DNA of 64,000 nt from Streptomyces wuyuanensis (GTDB taxonomy: Bacteria; Actinomycetota; Actinomycetes; Streptomycetales; Streptomycetaceae): positions 1 to 64,000 of the forward strand of contig NZ_FNHI01000014.1 of assembly GCF_900103455.1 (NCBI RefSeq). The letters are read 5' to 3'. The position numbers were made by a program, and so were the translations under genes. The notes under the pieces are model-generated. The model did no database searches. It had not been told where the DNA came from and saw only the letters and a program-made list of their open reading frames with translations. Numbering within the stretch: position 1 is the stretch's first letter; each line of letters opens with the position of its first letter. This document shows positions 1-9,400 of this stretch, in pieces.

Positions 1-5
1 CCCGA

Positions 6-77
6 GGACGATTAGCTCAGCGGGAGAGCGCTTCCCTGACACGGAAGAGGTCACTGGTTCAATCCCAGTATCGTCCA
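6..77 (+). tRNA. tRNA-Val (anticodon GAC)
   Basis: The cloverleaf can be drawn by eye. The acceptor stem is GGACGAT (6-12) with ATCGTCC (70-76), and A77 is the discriminator. The D arm is GCTC/GAGC. The anticodon stem CTTCC/GGAAG encloses loop CTGACAC, giving anticodon GAC (valine). The T arm is ACTGG/CCAGT with loop TTCAATC. The CCA end is not encoded. The promoter lies before the window. Confidence 0.97.
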
Positions 78-83
78 CAGTCC

Positions 84-118
84 GGAGCCCCCGGCCGCGC
101 ATTGCGGCCGGGGGCTCC
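84..118 (+). terminator. terminator hairpin after tRNA-Val
   Basis: Perfect 15-bp inverted repeat: GGAGCCCCCGGCCGC at 84-98 and its complement at 104-118, with a 5-nt loop. It begins 7 nt after the tRNA. There is no real T tract, which is common for high-GC terminators. Confidence 0.8.
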
Positions 119-203
119 GTCGTGTTCCCGTCGTCGCCGTCCGGTGTCTCCGCCCGGGAGGCCCCGGGTCGCGGGGCGCCGGTCCACGGGAGCGACCCGG
201 CCG

Positions 204-476
204 TCAGGACGAGAAGAGCATCCGGCCGAAGCCGCGCTGACGGTGGTGGCCTCCGTGATGGCCGTGGTGCGGGGCACCCCAGGCCGGCTGGGCGGGCGCC
301 GGATAGCTCTGCGGGGCGGGCGGCGGGGCCTGCTGCACCCACTGGCTCTCCAGCCTGGTCAGCGACTCCAGCTCCCCGTAGTCCAGGAATATCCCCCGGC
401 AGCCGCTGCACTGCTCGATCTGGACGCCGTTGCGGTTGTACGTGTGCATGGGCGCATGGCACTTGGGACACTGCAT
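204..476 (-). CDS. TFIIB-type zinc-ribbon protein
   Basis: A 90-residue protein. Its N-terminus carries two CxxC knuckles (C3-C6 and C23-C26), with the CSGCRGIFLD type of motif seen in the zf-TFIIB family of short bacterial zinc ribbons. Zinc binding is therefore expected; the partner and role are unknown. After residue 50 the chain becomes Pro/Gln rich, then His/Gly rich (HHGHHGGHH), a second possible metal-binding stretch. The ATG at 476 has a GAGGAG ribosome-binding site upstream. It stands alone, facing the tRNA terminator on the other strand. Confidence 0.85.
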   Translation of the reverse strand: MQCPKCHAPMHTYNRNGVQIEQCSGCRGIFLDYGELESLTRLESQWVQQAPPPAPQSYPAPAQPAWGAPHHGHHGGHHRQRGFGRMLFSS

Positions 477-527
477 CGTTCGGTCAGCTCCTCGCGCTCG
501 GTCTCATTGGGTGATCCCGTTCCCACA

Positions 528-1502
528 CTACGACGGGATCATGTCGTCCAACTCGGGCGGGAGAGAGGCAATTCGGGCGCATGCGTCGGTCATCGCCCTT
601 TCCACGTCGTCGAGATCGCGCCGCTCGGCGGTGCTCTTCGCCACGGCCAGGGCCGCGGCCTGGACGGTCAGGGCGCGGGCCGGCACGTCGAGCGGTGGCC
701 ACGGGTCGGATCCCTCGGGACCCGCGGCGGGTCCGCCGGCGGCACGGTACGCGCCGAGGAAACGCGCCCAGACGTCCGGGGCGAGGAGGCCCGCCGCGAA
801 CCATGCGGCGGGACGGGCGAGGTCCCAGGCGGGATCGCCGAGCCCGAGGTCGTCGACGTCGATGAGCTGCCAGGGGCCCGCGCCGGCGGGATGGCGGACC
901 AGCTGGCCCAGATGGAGATCGCCGTGGCAGAGACGGGCGGGGACGGGAGCCGGGGCCTCGTCCCTGGCCCAGGCCGGCAGCCGGCTCCAGGCACCGAGCA
1001 CGGCGCACGCGGCGGGATGCGCGGGCGCCGCCGAGTGCATCCGCACAACCGCGGCGGCGGCCTTCGCCGGACCCCGCATCACGGGCAGCGGGCCCGGCAG
1101 TGCGCCGAGCGGCACGGTGTGGAGGCGGGCGAGCAGCGCCGCGGCCTCCTCCCAGGGGGCCGCGTCCGGGTCGGAGGGGTCGACGGGACTGCCGTAGGGC
1201 CAGGTGGTGACGGGACGCCCGCCGACGGGCGCGGTGTCCCGGACCGGCGGCAGGAGTATCCCGGCCAGCAACGGGTGCGCGGCGACGGCGACCCGTACGC
1301 GGTGGGCGTCCGGCTCGGTCCAGGGCGCGTGGGCCTTGGCGACGGCGCGGCCGTGCCGTACGACGACCGCGTCGCTCCGCTCCGCCAGCACGTCCGGGTC
1401 CCGCCCGCAGGCCCGGCACGCGTCCCGCGGCCCGGGCACGTGCGCCGCCTCCCGCGCCGCCTCCGAAAGGGCACGCACCAGCGCGCGATCGCTCTGCTCC
1501 AC
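528..1502 (-). CDS. aminoglycoside phosphotransferase-family protein
   Basis: About 324 residues from the GTG at 1502. It has the APH/choline-kinase fold signatures: catalytic loop HGDLH around residue 193 and the metal-binding IDVDD around 214, followed by GDPAWDLA. The N-lobe is shorter and poorly conserved. Family members phosphorylate small hydroxyl compounds using ATP; the substrate cannot be told from sequence, and calling it a resistance gene is not justified. The reading frame is open upstream to 1712, but that part is Arg/Pro rich and looks non-coding. No strong ribosome-binding site precedes 1502, so the start is uncertain. Confidence 0.8.
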   Translation of the reverse strand: MEQSDRALVRALSEAAREAAHVPGPRDACRACGRDPDVLAERSDAVVVRHGRAVAKAHAPWTEPDAHRVRVAVAAHPLLAGILLPPVRDTAPVGGRPVTTWPYGSPVDPSDPDAAPWEEAAALLARLHTVPLGALPGPLPVMRGPAKAAAAVVRMHSAAPAHPAACAVLGAWSRLPAWARDEAPAPVPARLCHGDLHLGQLVRHPAGAGPWQLIDVDDLGLGDPAWDLARPAAWFAAGLLAPDVWARFLGAYRAAGGPAAGPEGSDPWPPLDVPARALTVQAAALAVAKSTAERRDLDDVERAMTDACARIASLPPELDDMIPS

Positions 1503-1650
1503 GCGCCGAGGGTACGGGCTGGGAAGTCCGGTCCTCCGGCGGGCCCTTGGCCGGGGCCGGGAGCGGGCACGGCGGTGCCCGGACGGGTCGGGGCCGTGGA
1601 GCCGAGCCGCCCCGGGTGCGGTGGGCCCCGCGGTGCCCCGGAAATAGCGC

Positions 1651-1680
1651 CGGCCGGCCAGCTCCCCAGCTGGCCGGCCG
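1651..1680. repeat. perfect 13-bp inverted repeat
   Basis: CGGCCGGCCAGCT at 1651-1663 and its exact complement at 1668-1680 flank a CCCC loop. It lies between the start of the phosphotransferase gene and the end of the small membrane gene at 1770, both on the minus strand. It could be a terminator or a protein-binding palindrome; there is no T tract on either side. Confidence 0.7.
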
Positions 1681-1731
1681 ATCGCTGCCGTCCGTCGCAC
1701 CCCCGTCCCCACGGGGCTTTGGGTTGGATGT

Positions 1732-1763
1732 CCCCGACCCGGACCGCTCTTCCGGGTCCGGGG
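1732..1763 (-). terminator. probable terminator hairpin
   Basis: CCCCGACCCGGA (1732-1743) pairs with TCCGGGTCCGGGG (1751-1763) with one bulge and a 7-nt loop. It sits just past the stop of the small membrane protein gene at 1770, on its downstream side. Confidence 0.6.
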
Positions 1764-1769
1764 CGCCGC

Positions 1770-1976
1770 TCAGCGCCCCAGCATCACGCCCACGGACGAC
1801 GCCTGTGTGACCACTGCTTCCCAGCCGCCGAAGACGACGACGAGCAGGGTCGCGAGAGGGAGGACCATGGCCGTGGCGACCAGCGGGTGGCGACGGCCGC
1901 CGGGACGGCCGTCGAACGCGGCGAAGGCCTTGCGCCCCTGCGTACGGATCATGGTCCGCGATGCCGTGTCCGCCAT
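1770..1976 (-). CDS. small single-pass membrane protein
   Basis: A 68-residue protein of unknown function. The N-terminal 35 residues are basic (RTQGRKAF, RPGGRRH), followed by one hydrophobic segment at about residues 36-60 (VATAMVLPLATLLVVVFGG), suggesting a single membrane span with the basic side inside. The ATG at 1976 is preceded by a strong GGGGAGAGGA ribosome-binding site, which rules out the longer open frame to 2054. No family is recognised. A hairpin follows the stop codon. Confidence 0.7.
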   Translation of the reverse strand: MADTASRTMIRTQGRKAFAAFDGRPGGRRHPLVATAMVLPLATLLVVVFGGWEAVVTQASSVGVMLGR

Positions 1977-2163
1977 GGTTCCTCTCCCCTCGAGTTGGCA
2001 GCGGCGGGTGCGTGACCTCGGGGGACGAGTACTGCCCCCGCCGCTTGATCTCAAGACTAGGGAGCCGGGCCGTCCCCCACGTCATGCCCGCGTACCGATT
2101 GGCGGGCCTCCAGGAGGATGAGGCCACCCGGCCCCGCGTACTCCCCTGGGTGGAGAAGTGGAC

Positions 2164-2424
2164 CTACGTCTGGGGGTCTTCCCGGAGGGGACGGCGGTCC
2201 CCGGGCGCCTCGACGGGCACCGGCTGCTCGACCAGCGCCAGCACCCGGTTGGCCATGAAGCGGGCCGTTCGCACGATGGAACCGGAACGCGTGACTTCGC
2301 TCACTTCGACCACCCCTCGCCGTACCGCGGTCTCGACCCGCCGGCCCGCCCGGCTTGCCACCACTTCGTACGTCCTCGTCGTGTCCCCCGCGTCCACGAC
2401 TATCTCCACACGGTCGCCCTTCAT
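2164..2424 (-). CDS. small conserved hypothetical protein
   Basis: An 86-residue protein of unknown function. Residues 1-55 look like a compact beta-rich fold (GDRVEIVVDAGDTTRTYEVV), followed by a helical stretch and an acidic/Pro tail. No membrane segment or signal peptide. ATG 2424 has an AGAAGGGGG ribosome-binding site upstream, preferred over the longer frame to 2520. It lies divergently from the protein kinase gene starting near 2591. Confidence 0.65.
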   Translation of the reverse strand: MKGDRVEIVVDAGDTTRTYEVVASRAGRRVETAVRRGVVEVSEVTRSGSIVRTARFMANRVLALVEQPVPVEAPGDRRPLREDPQT

Positions 2425-2590
2425 CGATCCAATCCCCCTTCTGTCACGCCTCATTGGGATCGCGCACGGGTCAGCGGCCCTGGAGAGCAGGGGCTCCTGA
2501 CCACTCCTCAATTCTCCCACCGGGCACTGACAATCGATCGGCCCGCGAGGGCGCGGCCTATGAGCACACCGGCCTGAGGGTACGTAAGCT

Positions 2591-3829
2591 GTGCCACGTC
2601 AGAAGGACCACCGGCCGGCGGGGATGAACATGGCGATGATGCGGCTCCGGCGCGAGGATCCGCGTGTCGTCGGCTCGTTCAGGCTGCACCGGCGACTCGG
2701 CGCCGGCGGTATGGGGGTCGTGTACCTGGGTTCGGACCGGCGGGGCCAGCGCGTCGCGCTGAAGGTGATCCGCCCGGACCTCGCTGAGGACCAGGAGTTC
2801 CGGTCCCGCTTCGCCCGGGAGGTGTCGGCCGCCCGGCGGATCCGGGGCGGGTGCACGGCGCGGCTGGTCGCCGCGGACCTCGACGCGGACCGGCCGTGGT
2901 TCGCCACCCAGTACGTACCCGGACCGTCCCTGCACGACAAGGTGGCCGGGGAGGGCCTGTTGTCGGCCGCCGAGACGGCCGCCGTGGGGGCGGCGCTCTC
3001 CGAGGGGCTCGTGGCCGTCCACGAGGCCGGGGTGGTCCACCGGGACCTCAAGCCGTCGAACATCCTTCTCTCCCCCAAGGGCCCCCGGATCATCGACTTC
3101 GGCATCGCCTGGGCCACCGGCGCGAGCACGCTCACGCATGTCGGCACGGCGGTCGGCTCCCCCGGCTTCCTCGCTCCCGAGCAGGTGCGCGGCGCCGCGG
3201 TCACGCCCGCGACGGACGTCTTCTCGCTGGGGGCCACGCTCGCGTACGCCGCCACGGGCGACTCCCCCTTCGGGCACGGAAGTTCCGAAGTGATGCTCTA
3301 TCGGGTGGTGCACGAGGAGCCGCAGTTGCACGGCGTGCCGGACGCGCTGGCTCCGCTGCTGCGCGCCTGTCTGGCGAAGGACCCCGAGGAGCGGCCCAGC
3401 ACCCTGCAGCTGTCCATGCGGCTCAAGGAGATCGCGGCCCGCGAGGCGCAGGGCCTTTCGGAGGTGCGTCCCCCGGCCCAGCGGGAGCGGACCGAGCAGG
3501 AACTGCCGTCGGGGCGCCGTACGGCGCGGTACACGGAACGGACCACCCACGGCAGGCCGCCGAGCACCGGGGGAAGCACGGGGTCCGCCGGGTCCCGGGA
3601 GCGGATGCCGCGGCAGCAGGCGCCCCGTACGGGCGGCTCGCGGCCGCCGCAGTCCCGGGGCGGCGCCAACACCGGCGGCCTGCCCTCCTCACGGCCCGGG
3701 GCCAGGACGACGTCCACCGGACGCAGGCCGGCGAATCCCCGGCTGCTGCGTCAGCGGATCTTCGTGTTCGTCGTGGTGACGCTCGTCGTGGCACTGGGCA
3801 TCACCGTGGCGCAGGGACTTCGGGGCTAG
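2591..3829 (+). CDS. membrane-anchored serine/threonine protein kinase
   Basis: A 412-residue eukaryotic-type kinase. Visible motifs: glycine loop GAGGMG (about 37-42), catalytic Lys58, HRDLKPSN (150-157), DFG (169-171), then SPGFLAPEQ of the activation segment. After the kinase domain (to about residue 285) comes a Pro/Arg/Ser-rich linker of about 100 residues and one C-terminal membrane helix (about 388-408) with only four residues beyond it. There are no PASTA repeats, so no extracytoplasmic sensor is apparent. The GTG at 2591 is the longest start; ATG at 2624 with GGCGGGG upstream is an alternative that keeps the whole kinase fold. It converges with the next gene 7 bp away. Confidence 0.9.
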   Translation: MPRQKDHRPAGMNMAMMRLRREDPRVVGSFRLHRRLGAGGMGVVYLGSDRRGQRVALKVIRPDLAEDQEFRSRFAREVSAARRIRGGCTARLVAADLDADRPWFATQYVPGPSLHDKVAGEGLLSAAETAAVGAALSEGLVAVHEAGVVHRDLKPSNILLSPKGPRIIDFGIAWATGASTLTHVGTAVGSPGFLAPEQVRGAAVTPATDVFSLGATLAYAATGDSPFGHGSSEVMLYRVVHEEPQLHGVPDALAPLLRACLAKDPEERPSTLQLSMRLKEIAAREAQGLSEVRPPAQRERTEQELPSGRRTARYTERTTHGRPPSTGGSTGSAGSRERMPRQQAPRTGGSRPPQSRGGANTGGLPSSRPGARTTSTGRRPANPRLLRQRIFVFVVVTLVVALGITVAQGLRG

Positions 3830-3836
3830 TGCCGCA

Positions 3837-4664
3837 TCAGCACTGGCTGGTTCCGGGGCGGCCCGTGGCCACCGCGTAGAACGCCACCGCGGCGGCGGCG
3901 CCGACGTTCAGCGAGTCCACGCCGTGGGCCATCGGGATCCGGACCCACTCGTCGGCCGCCATCAGGGCCTTCGTCGACAGTCCCTCGCCCTCGGCGCCGA
4001 GCATCAGCGCGACCCGGTCCAGCCGGTGCGGAGCCGCATCGTCGATCGCCGACGCCTTCTCGTCCGGGGTGAGCGCGAGCAGCTTGAAGCCCGACTCCCT
4101 TACGGTTTCCAGCCCCTTGGGCCAGGACTCGAGGCGTGCGTAGGGCACGGAGAACACCGCCCCCATCGAGACCTTCACCGACCGCCGGTAGAGCGGGTCG
4201 GCGCAGTCCGGCGAGAGCAGCACCGCGTCCATGCCGAGGGCCGCCGCACTGCGGAAGATCGCACCGATGTTGGTGTGGTCGTTGACCGATTCCATGATCA
4301 CTACACGGCGGGCGCTCCGCAGGAGCTCTCCGGCCGTCGGCAGCGGTTTGCGCTGCATGGACGCGAGGGCGCCGCGGTGGACGTGGTAGCCGGTGACGCG
4401 TTCGGCGAGGTCCGGGCTGACCGCGTAGACCGGGGCCGGGACCTCGTCGATGACGTCGCGCATGACGTCGACCCACTTGGCGGACAGCAGCATCGAACGC
4501 ATCTCGTAACCCGCGTGCCGGGCGCGGCGGATGACCTTCTCCCCCTCGGCGATGAACAGGCCCTCCGCGGGCTCGCGCTTGCGCCGCAGTTCGACGTCTG
4601 TCAGGCCCGTGTAGTCGCGCAGGCGCGGGTCCTCGGGGTCGTCGACGGTGATGAGATCTGCCAC
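3837..4664 (-). CDS. TrmH/SpoU-family RNA 2'-O-methyltransferase
   Basis: A 275-residue SPOUT enzyme. The N-terminal third is the substrate-binding domain (GLFIAEGEKVIRRA), followed by the knot-fold methyltransferase with the three SpoU motifs: NDHTNIGAIFRSA, LMLGAEGEGLS and DSLNVGAAAAVAFYA. It is expected to use S-adenosylmethionine to methylate a ribose in rRNA or tRNA; the target cannot be read from sequence. ATG start at 4664. It lies upstream of cobA on the same strand (64-bp gap) but has no evident functional link to it. A second SpoU enzyme is at 59820-60686. Confidence 0.9.
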   Translation of the reverse strand: MADLITVDDPEDPRLRDYTGLTDVELRRKREPAEGLFIAEGEKVIRRARHAGYEMRSMLLSAKWVDVMRDVIDEVPAPVYAVSPDLAERVTGYHVHRGALASMQRKPLPTAGELLRSARRVVIMESVNDHTNIGAIFRSAAALGMDAVLLSPDCADPLYRRSVKVSMGAVFSVPYARLESWPKGLETVRESGFKLLALTPDEKASAIDDAAPHRLDRVALMLGAEGEGLSTKALMAADEWVRIPMAHGVDSLNVGAAAAVAFYAVATGRPGTSQC

Positions 4665-4728
4665 AGGGTGATACTGCCTTGTCCGGGAAGAGGTGCCAAC
4701 GGGCGGGACGGAGTTCCGTTACCGCCGG

Positions 4729-5997
4729 TTACTTGTGAGGGCCCTCGGCGACGACGTCGCCGACGACGATGACCGCGGGGGGCCGGACGTCCTGGGCCCT
4801 GACGGTCTCCGCGACCGTCGCGAGCGTCGCGTCGACCCGGCGCTGGGCGGCCGTGGTGCCCTCCTGCACGAGAGCGAGCGGGGTGTCCGGCGCCTTGCCG
4901 TGGGCGATGAGGGCCTCGGCGATGGCACCGATCTTGTCGACGCCCATGAGGATCACCAGCGTGCCGGTCAGCTTGGCCAGCGACTTCCAGTCGACGAGCG
5001 AGCGGGGATCGTCCGGTGCGACATGGCCGCTGACCACCGTGAACTCGTGCGCCACACCGCGATGGGTGACCGGGATGCCGGCCGCGCCCGGAACGGAGAT
5101 CGAGCTCGAGATGCCGGGCACGACGGTGCACGCGATCCCGGCCTCCGCCAGAGCCTGGGCCTCCTCCATGCCGCGGCCGAAGACGAACGGGTCGCCGCCC
5201 TTGAGCCGCACGACCGACCTGCCCGCCTTGGCGTGCTCGACGAGGGCGTTGTTGATCGCCTCCTGCGCCATGAAGCGGCCGTACGGGATCTTCGCCGCGT
5301 CGATCACCTCGACGTGCGGCGGGAGTTCGTCCAGCAGGTCGCGCGGCCCGAGACGGTCGGCGATGACGACATCGGCCTCGGCGAGCAGCCGGCGGCCGCG
5401 CACGGTGATCAGGTCGGGGTCGCCCGGGCCGCCGCCGACCAGGGCGACGAAGGGCCTGCGGTCACGGCTGTGCGGTGCGGCGAGGGAACCGTCGCGCAGT
5501 CCCTCGACGATGGCGTCCCGCACGGCGGCCGACCGGCGCGGGTCCCGGCCCGTCAGCACCGCGACCGTCACGCCCTCGCTGCGCCCCGTGGCCGGGGTCC
5601 AGGCGGTCGCGGCCTCGGCGTCGTCGGACCGCACGCACCAGGTCTTCGTCCTCTCCGCCTCGGCGGAGGCGGTCTCGTTGGCCACGTGGTCGCTGGTGGC
5701 GACCAGCGCGTACCAGGCGTCGGCGATGTCCCCGTCCTGGTACCGGCGCCGGGTCCAGGTGATCTCGCCCGTCTCCGCCATGGCCTCGACGGAAGGGGTC
5801 GCGGACGGCGAGATCAGGGTGATGTCGGCACCGGCGGCGATGAGGGCGGGGAGACGGCGCTGGGCGACCTGGCCACCGCCCAGGACGACGACGCGCCGGC
5901 CGGCGAGGCGGAGCCCCACGGGGTAGGCGGGGTGCTCCTCGCGGGCGTCGTGCTGGGGGTGCGCGGGGCTCGTGGCTTGCTCGTCGGGCTCGGCCAT
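4729..5997 (-). CDS. cobA: uroporphyrinogen-III C-methyltransferase fused to precorrin-2 dehydrogenase
   Basis: About 422 residues, CysG-like. The N-terminal domain has the NAD-binding VLGGGQVAQRR (about 37-47) of precorrin-2 dehydrogenase. The C-terminal half is SUMT, starting with VGGGPGDPDLIT (about 185) and including VVRLKGGDPFVFGRG, EAGIACTVVPGISS and GIPVTHRG. The enzyme makes precorrin-2 from uroporphyrinogen III with two SAM, then oxidises it to sirohydrochlorin, the branch point of siroheme and cobalamin. The ATG at 5997 with a GAGG site is preferred; the frame upstream to 6369 is low-complexity. Neighbours CobT and CobL support a corrin role. The CysG name would also fit. Confidence 0.92.
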   Translation of the reverse strand: MAEPDEQATSPAHPQHDAREEHPAYPVGLRLAGRRVVVLGGGQVAQRRLPALIAAGADITLISPSATPSVEAMAETGEITWTRRRYQDGDIADAWYALVATSDHVANETASAEAERTKTWCVRSDDAEAATAWTPATGRSEGVTVAVLTGRDPRRSAAVRDAIVEGLRDGSLAAPHSRDRRPFVALVGGGPGDPDLITVRGRRLLAEADVVIADRLGPRDLLDELPPHVEVIDAAKIPYGRFMAQEAINNALVEHAKAGRSVVRLKGGDPFVFGRGMEEAQALAEAGIACTVVPGISSSISVPGAAGIPVTHRGVAHEFTVVSGHVAPDDPRSLVDWKSLAKLTGTLVILMGVDKIGAIAEALIAHGKAPDTPLALVQEGTTAAQRRVDATLATVAETVRAQDVRPPAVIVVGDVVAEGPHK

Positions 5998-6194
5998 GGC
6001 GGTGCGGCTCCTCGGTGCGGCGGTGCGGGGCCGCTGCGACGGTGAAGCGGCTGGTGGGGACGGGTGGGGCGGTCCTGGCGAACACGATACGGGGTGCGGG
6101 GCACGGCGTTGCGGGCGCGCTGGGAGCGATCGTGCCGGCCGCGGAACGGGTGGGGTGGCCCGGAGCGCCCGCACGCCGCGCCTGCCGCACGGGT

Positions 6195-6253
6195 CCTCCC
6201 CGTACCCGTACAGCCGTCCGGATCCGCCGGAGATGCCGACGGGTACGGGGAGG
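6195..6253 (-). terminator. long hairpin after the bluB-cobT gene
   Basis: CCTCCCCGTACCCGT (6195-6209) is exactly complementary to 6239-6253, with a 29-nt loop that has weaker internal pairing. It is the one clear structure in the 425-bp gene-free stretch 5998-6422 between cobA and the end of bluB-cobT; the remainder is GC-rich and shows no ORF I can support. It most likely ends bluB-cobT transcripts. Confidence 0.6.
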
Positions 6254-6422
6254 CCGAGAGGGGACGCGCCCGTCCGACCCCCACGCCGGCCGCCGCACGC
6301 ACGCGCGGCGCGGGCGAGCACAACGCCCGCACGCACGACGCCCGTACGGCACGAGCGTCCGCGGGGCACAACCCCCGCCGGGACGCGCCGGCCCTCGATG
6401 CCGGCGCGGCGCGCCCGCCGGT

Positions 6423-9400
6423 CTACTTCTCCGTGACGCCCGCCGAGTCGAACGTCGCCACCTCGTGCATCGCGCGGGCCGCGCTCTGGACGAGGGGGAG
6501 CGCGAGCAGCGCGCCCGTGCCCTCGCCGAGGCGGAGGTCGAGGTCGACCAGGGGACGCAGACCCAGCTTGTTCAGGGCGGCGACATGGCCCGGTTCGGCG
6601 CTGCGGTGGCCGGCGATGCAGGCCGCGAGCGCCTCGGGCGCCACCGCCCGGGCGACCAGCGCCGCGGCGCCGGCCGAGACGCCGTCCAGCACGACCGGCG
6701 TGCGGAGCGAGGCGCCGCCGAGGATGAAGCCGACCAGGGCCGCGTGCTCCAGGCCGCCGACCGCCGCGAGGACGCCGACGGGGTCGGCCGGGTCCGGCTG
6801 GTGGAGATCCAGGGCGCGCCGGACGACGTCGACCTTCCGTGCGTGCATCTCGTCGTTGATGCCGGTGCCGCGCCCGGTGACCTCCGCCGGGTCCACCCCG
6901 GTGTACACGGAGATCAGCGCGGCCGAGGCCGTGGTGTTGGCGATGCCCATCTCACCGGTGAGCAGCGCCTTGTTGCCGGCTGAGACCAGGTCGCGGGCGC
7001 TCTCGATGCCCACCTCGATCGCGGCGAGGACCTCCTCGCGGCTGAGCGCGGGGCCGGTCGTGAAGTCGGCCGTTCCGGGGCGCACCTTCCGCGGCAGCAG
7101 CCCGGGGGTGGCCGGCAGGTCGGACGCGACGCCGACGTCGATGACGCAGACCTCGGCGCCGACCTGGTTGGCAAAGGCGTTGCAGACCGCTCCCCCGCCG
7201 AGGAAGTTCGCGACCATCTGGCCGGTCACCTCCTGGGGCCAGGCGGTGACCCCCTGGGCGTGCACCCCGTGGTCGCCCGCGAAGATCGCGACGGCCGCGG
7301 GCTCCGGGATCGGCGGCGGGCACATCCGGGACAGTCCGGCCAGCTGCGCGGAGATGATCTCGAGCATGCCGAGCGCACCAGCGGGCTTGGTCATCCGCTT
7401 CTGCCGCTCCCACGCCTCCCCGAGCGCCTTGGCGTCCAGCGGCCGGATGTTGGACACGGTCTCCTGGAGCAGGTCGTGCGGCTCCTCGCCGGGCAGCGCG
7501 CGTCGGCCGTAGGTCTCCTCGTGGACGACCCAGGACAGCGGCCGGCGCTTGGACCAGCCCGCCTGCATCAGCTCCGGCTCCTCGGGAAATTCGTCGACGT
7601 AGCCCACGCACAGGTAGGCCACGACCTCCAAGTGCTCGGGGAGCCCGAGCGCCCGGACCATCTCGCGCTCGTCGAAGAAGCTGACCCAGCCGACGCCGAG
7701 TCCTTCGGCGCGGGCGGCGAGCCAGAGGTTCTCGACGGCCAGGGCGGAGGAGTACGGCGCCATCTGCGGCTGGGTGTGCCGGCCGAGGGTGTGGCGGCCG
7801 CCGCGCGTCGGGTCCGCGGTCACGACGATGTTGACGGGCGTGTCGAGGATGGCCTCGATCTTCAGTTCCTTGAACTGCTTGGCCCGGCCCTTGGGCAGCG
7901 ACTTGGCGTACGCCTCGCGCTGGCGCTGGGCGAGTTCGTGCATCGAGCGCCGGGTCTCGGCGGAGCGGATGACGACGAAGTCCCAGGGCTGGGAGTGGCC
8001 GACGGACGGCGCGGTGTGGGCGGCCTCGAGGACGCGGAGCAGGACGTCGTGCGGGATCGGGTCGCTGCGGAAGCCGTTGCGGATGTCGCGGCGCTCGCGC
8101 ATCACGCGGAGCACGGCTTCACGCTCGGCGTCGGCGTACCCGGGCGCGGGCGTGCCGTGGATCTCCTCGGCATCCGCCTTGACGTCCTCGCTGGCACTCT
8201 GCACGTCCTCGGCGACGGGCTCCGCGAGGGGTTCAGCGACGGGTTCGGCCTCGGTGCTGGGGTCCGGCCGGCTCTCGGCGGACGGCCCGGTCCCGGCGGT
8301 CGGCGGGATCTCGGCGGACGGCTGGGCCTCGGCGGACGGCTGTGCCTCGGCGGACGGATGGGCTTCGGCGACCGGCTCCGCGACGGGATCGGTCTCGGAC
8401 GCGGACTCCCCTGCCGGGGCGGCCACGGACTCGGCGGTCGCGTTCCCGGCGTCCGCCGGCCCGACGAGCGGCTCGGCGTCCGCGGAGACCTCGGCCTCGG
8501 CCCCGTGCGCGGCGGTCGCGGGAGCGGCGTCGAGGGGCTCCGGCGCGGCCGCGGACTGCTCCGCGGCCACCGGTACGGGGGTCTCGGCCGACTGCGCACC
8601 GTCGAGGGCCTCGACAGCCTGCCCGGCGTCCTCGGCCGCGGCGGTCCCGTCCACCGCCTCGCCTTCGCGGGGCGCGGGGACGGCCGCCGCTTCCACCTGC
8701 GGCTGCGGGACCTCACCGGGTGCGGCCTCGGCGACGGTCTCCGGAGCGGCAGCGGGCGCCTGTACGGGCTCGGCAGCGGCGACGGGCCGAGCCGCGTCGG
8801 CAGGCGCGGGCGCCGGCCCGGAAGCCACGGCTGCCTCGGCGGAGGGTACGGCGGCCTCGGGGACAGGCCCGGCGGCCTCGGCGGCGGGCACGGCTGTCTC
8901 GGCGGCGGGCTCCGCGGCCTCGGTGTCCGCCTGCTCCGCCTCGGGCGGCGTCATGACGGCGACGGGCGAGGCCACCGGTCGGGGGCCCGTCGGCAACACC
9001 CCATCCACCTGGACGAACTGCCCGGTGGCCATGGGGTCCGGGGCTGCCTCGGCGGCCGGATACGGCGCGGCGGGCGCATGCTGAGCAGCGCCGGCCGCCT
9101 CCGCCGGCGGCTGCACGACCTGCGGGGTGACCGTTTCCGCGGGAGCCGGGGCGACCGCCTCGGGTGCCGCTCCCTCGGGCGCGGTCGCCCGGGGCTGCGG
9201 AGGCTGGGCGCCCCAAGAGACGCCCTGCGGCGGGATCTCGCCCAGCTGGGGACCGGGCAGCAACTCGGCCTCATCGCGCGGTACGTCGAGGTATTCCAGA
9301 CCGCCGGTCGGCGGACCCGCGACCGGTGCCGTCAGGGCGCCCTGCTGCGCCGCGACACCGCCGCCGGCCCGATGGGCGGCGGGGCCGCGGTCCGCGAGCG

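Noticed and set aside
102..2015. Long Arg/Gly-rich plus-strand frame across the zinc-ribbon and phosphotransferase genes
   Set aside because: It is the antisense shadow of two minus-strand genes that carry real motifs.
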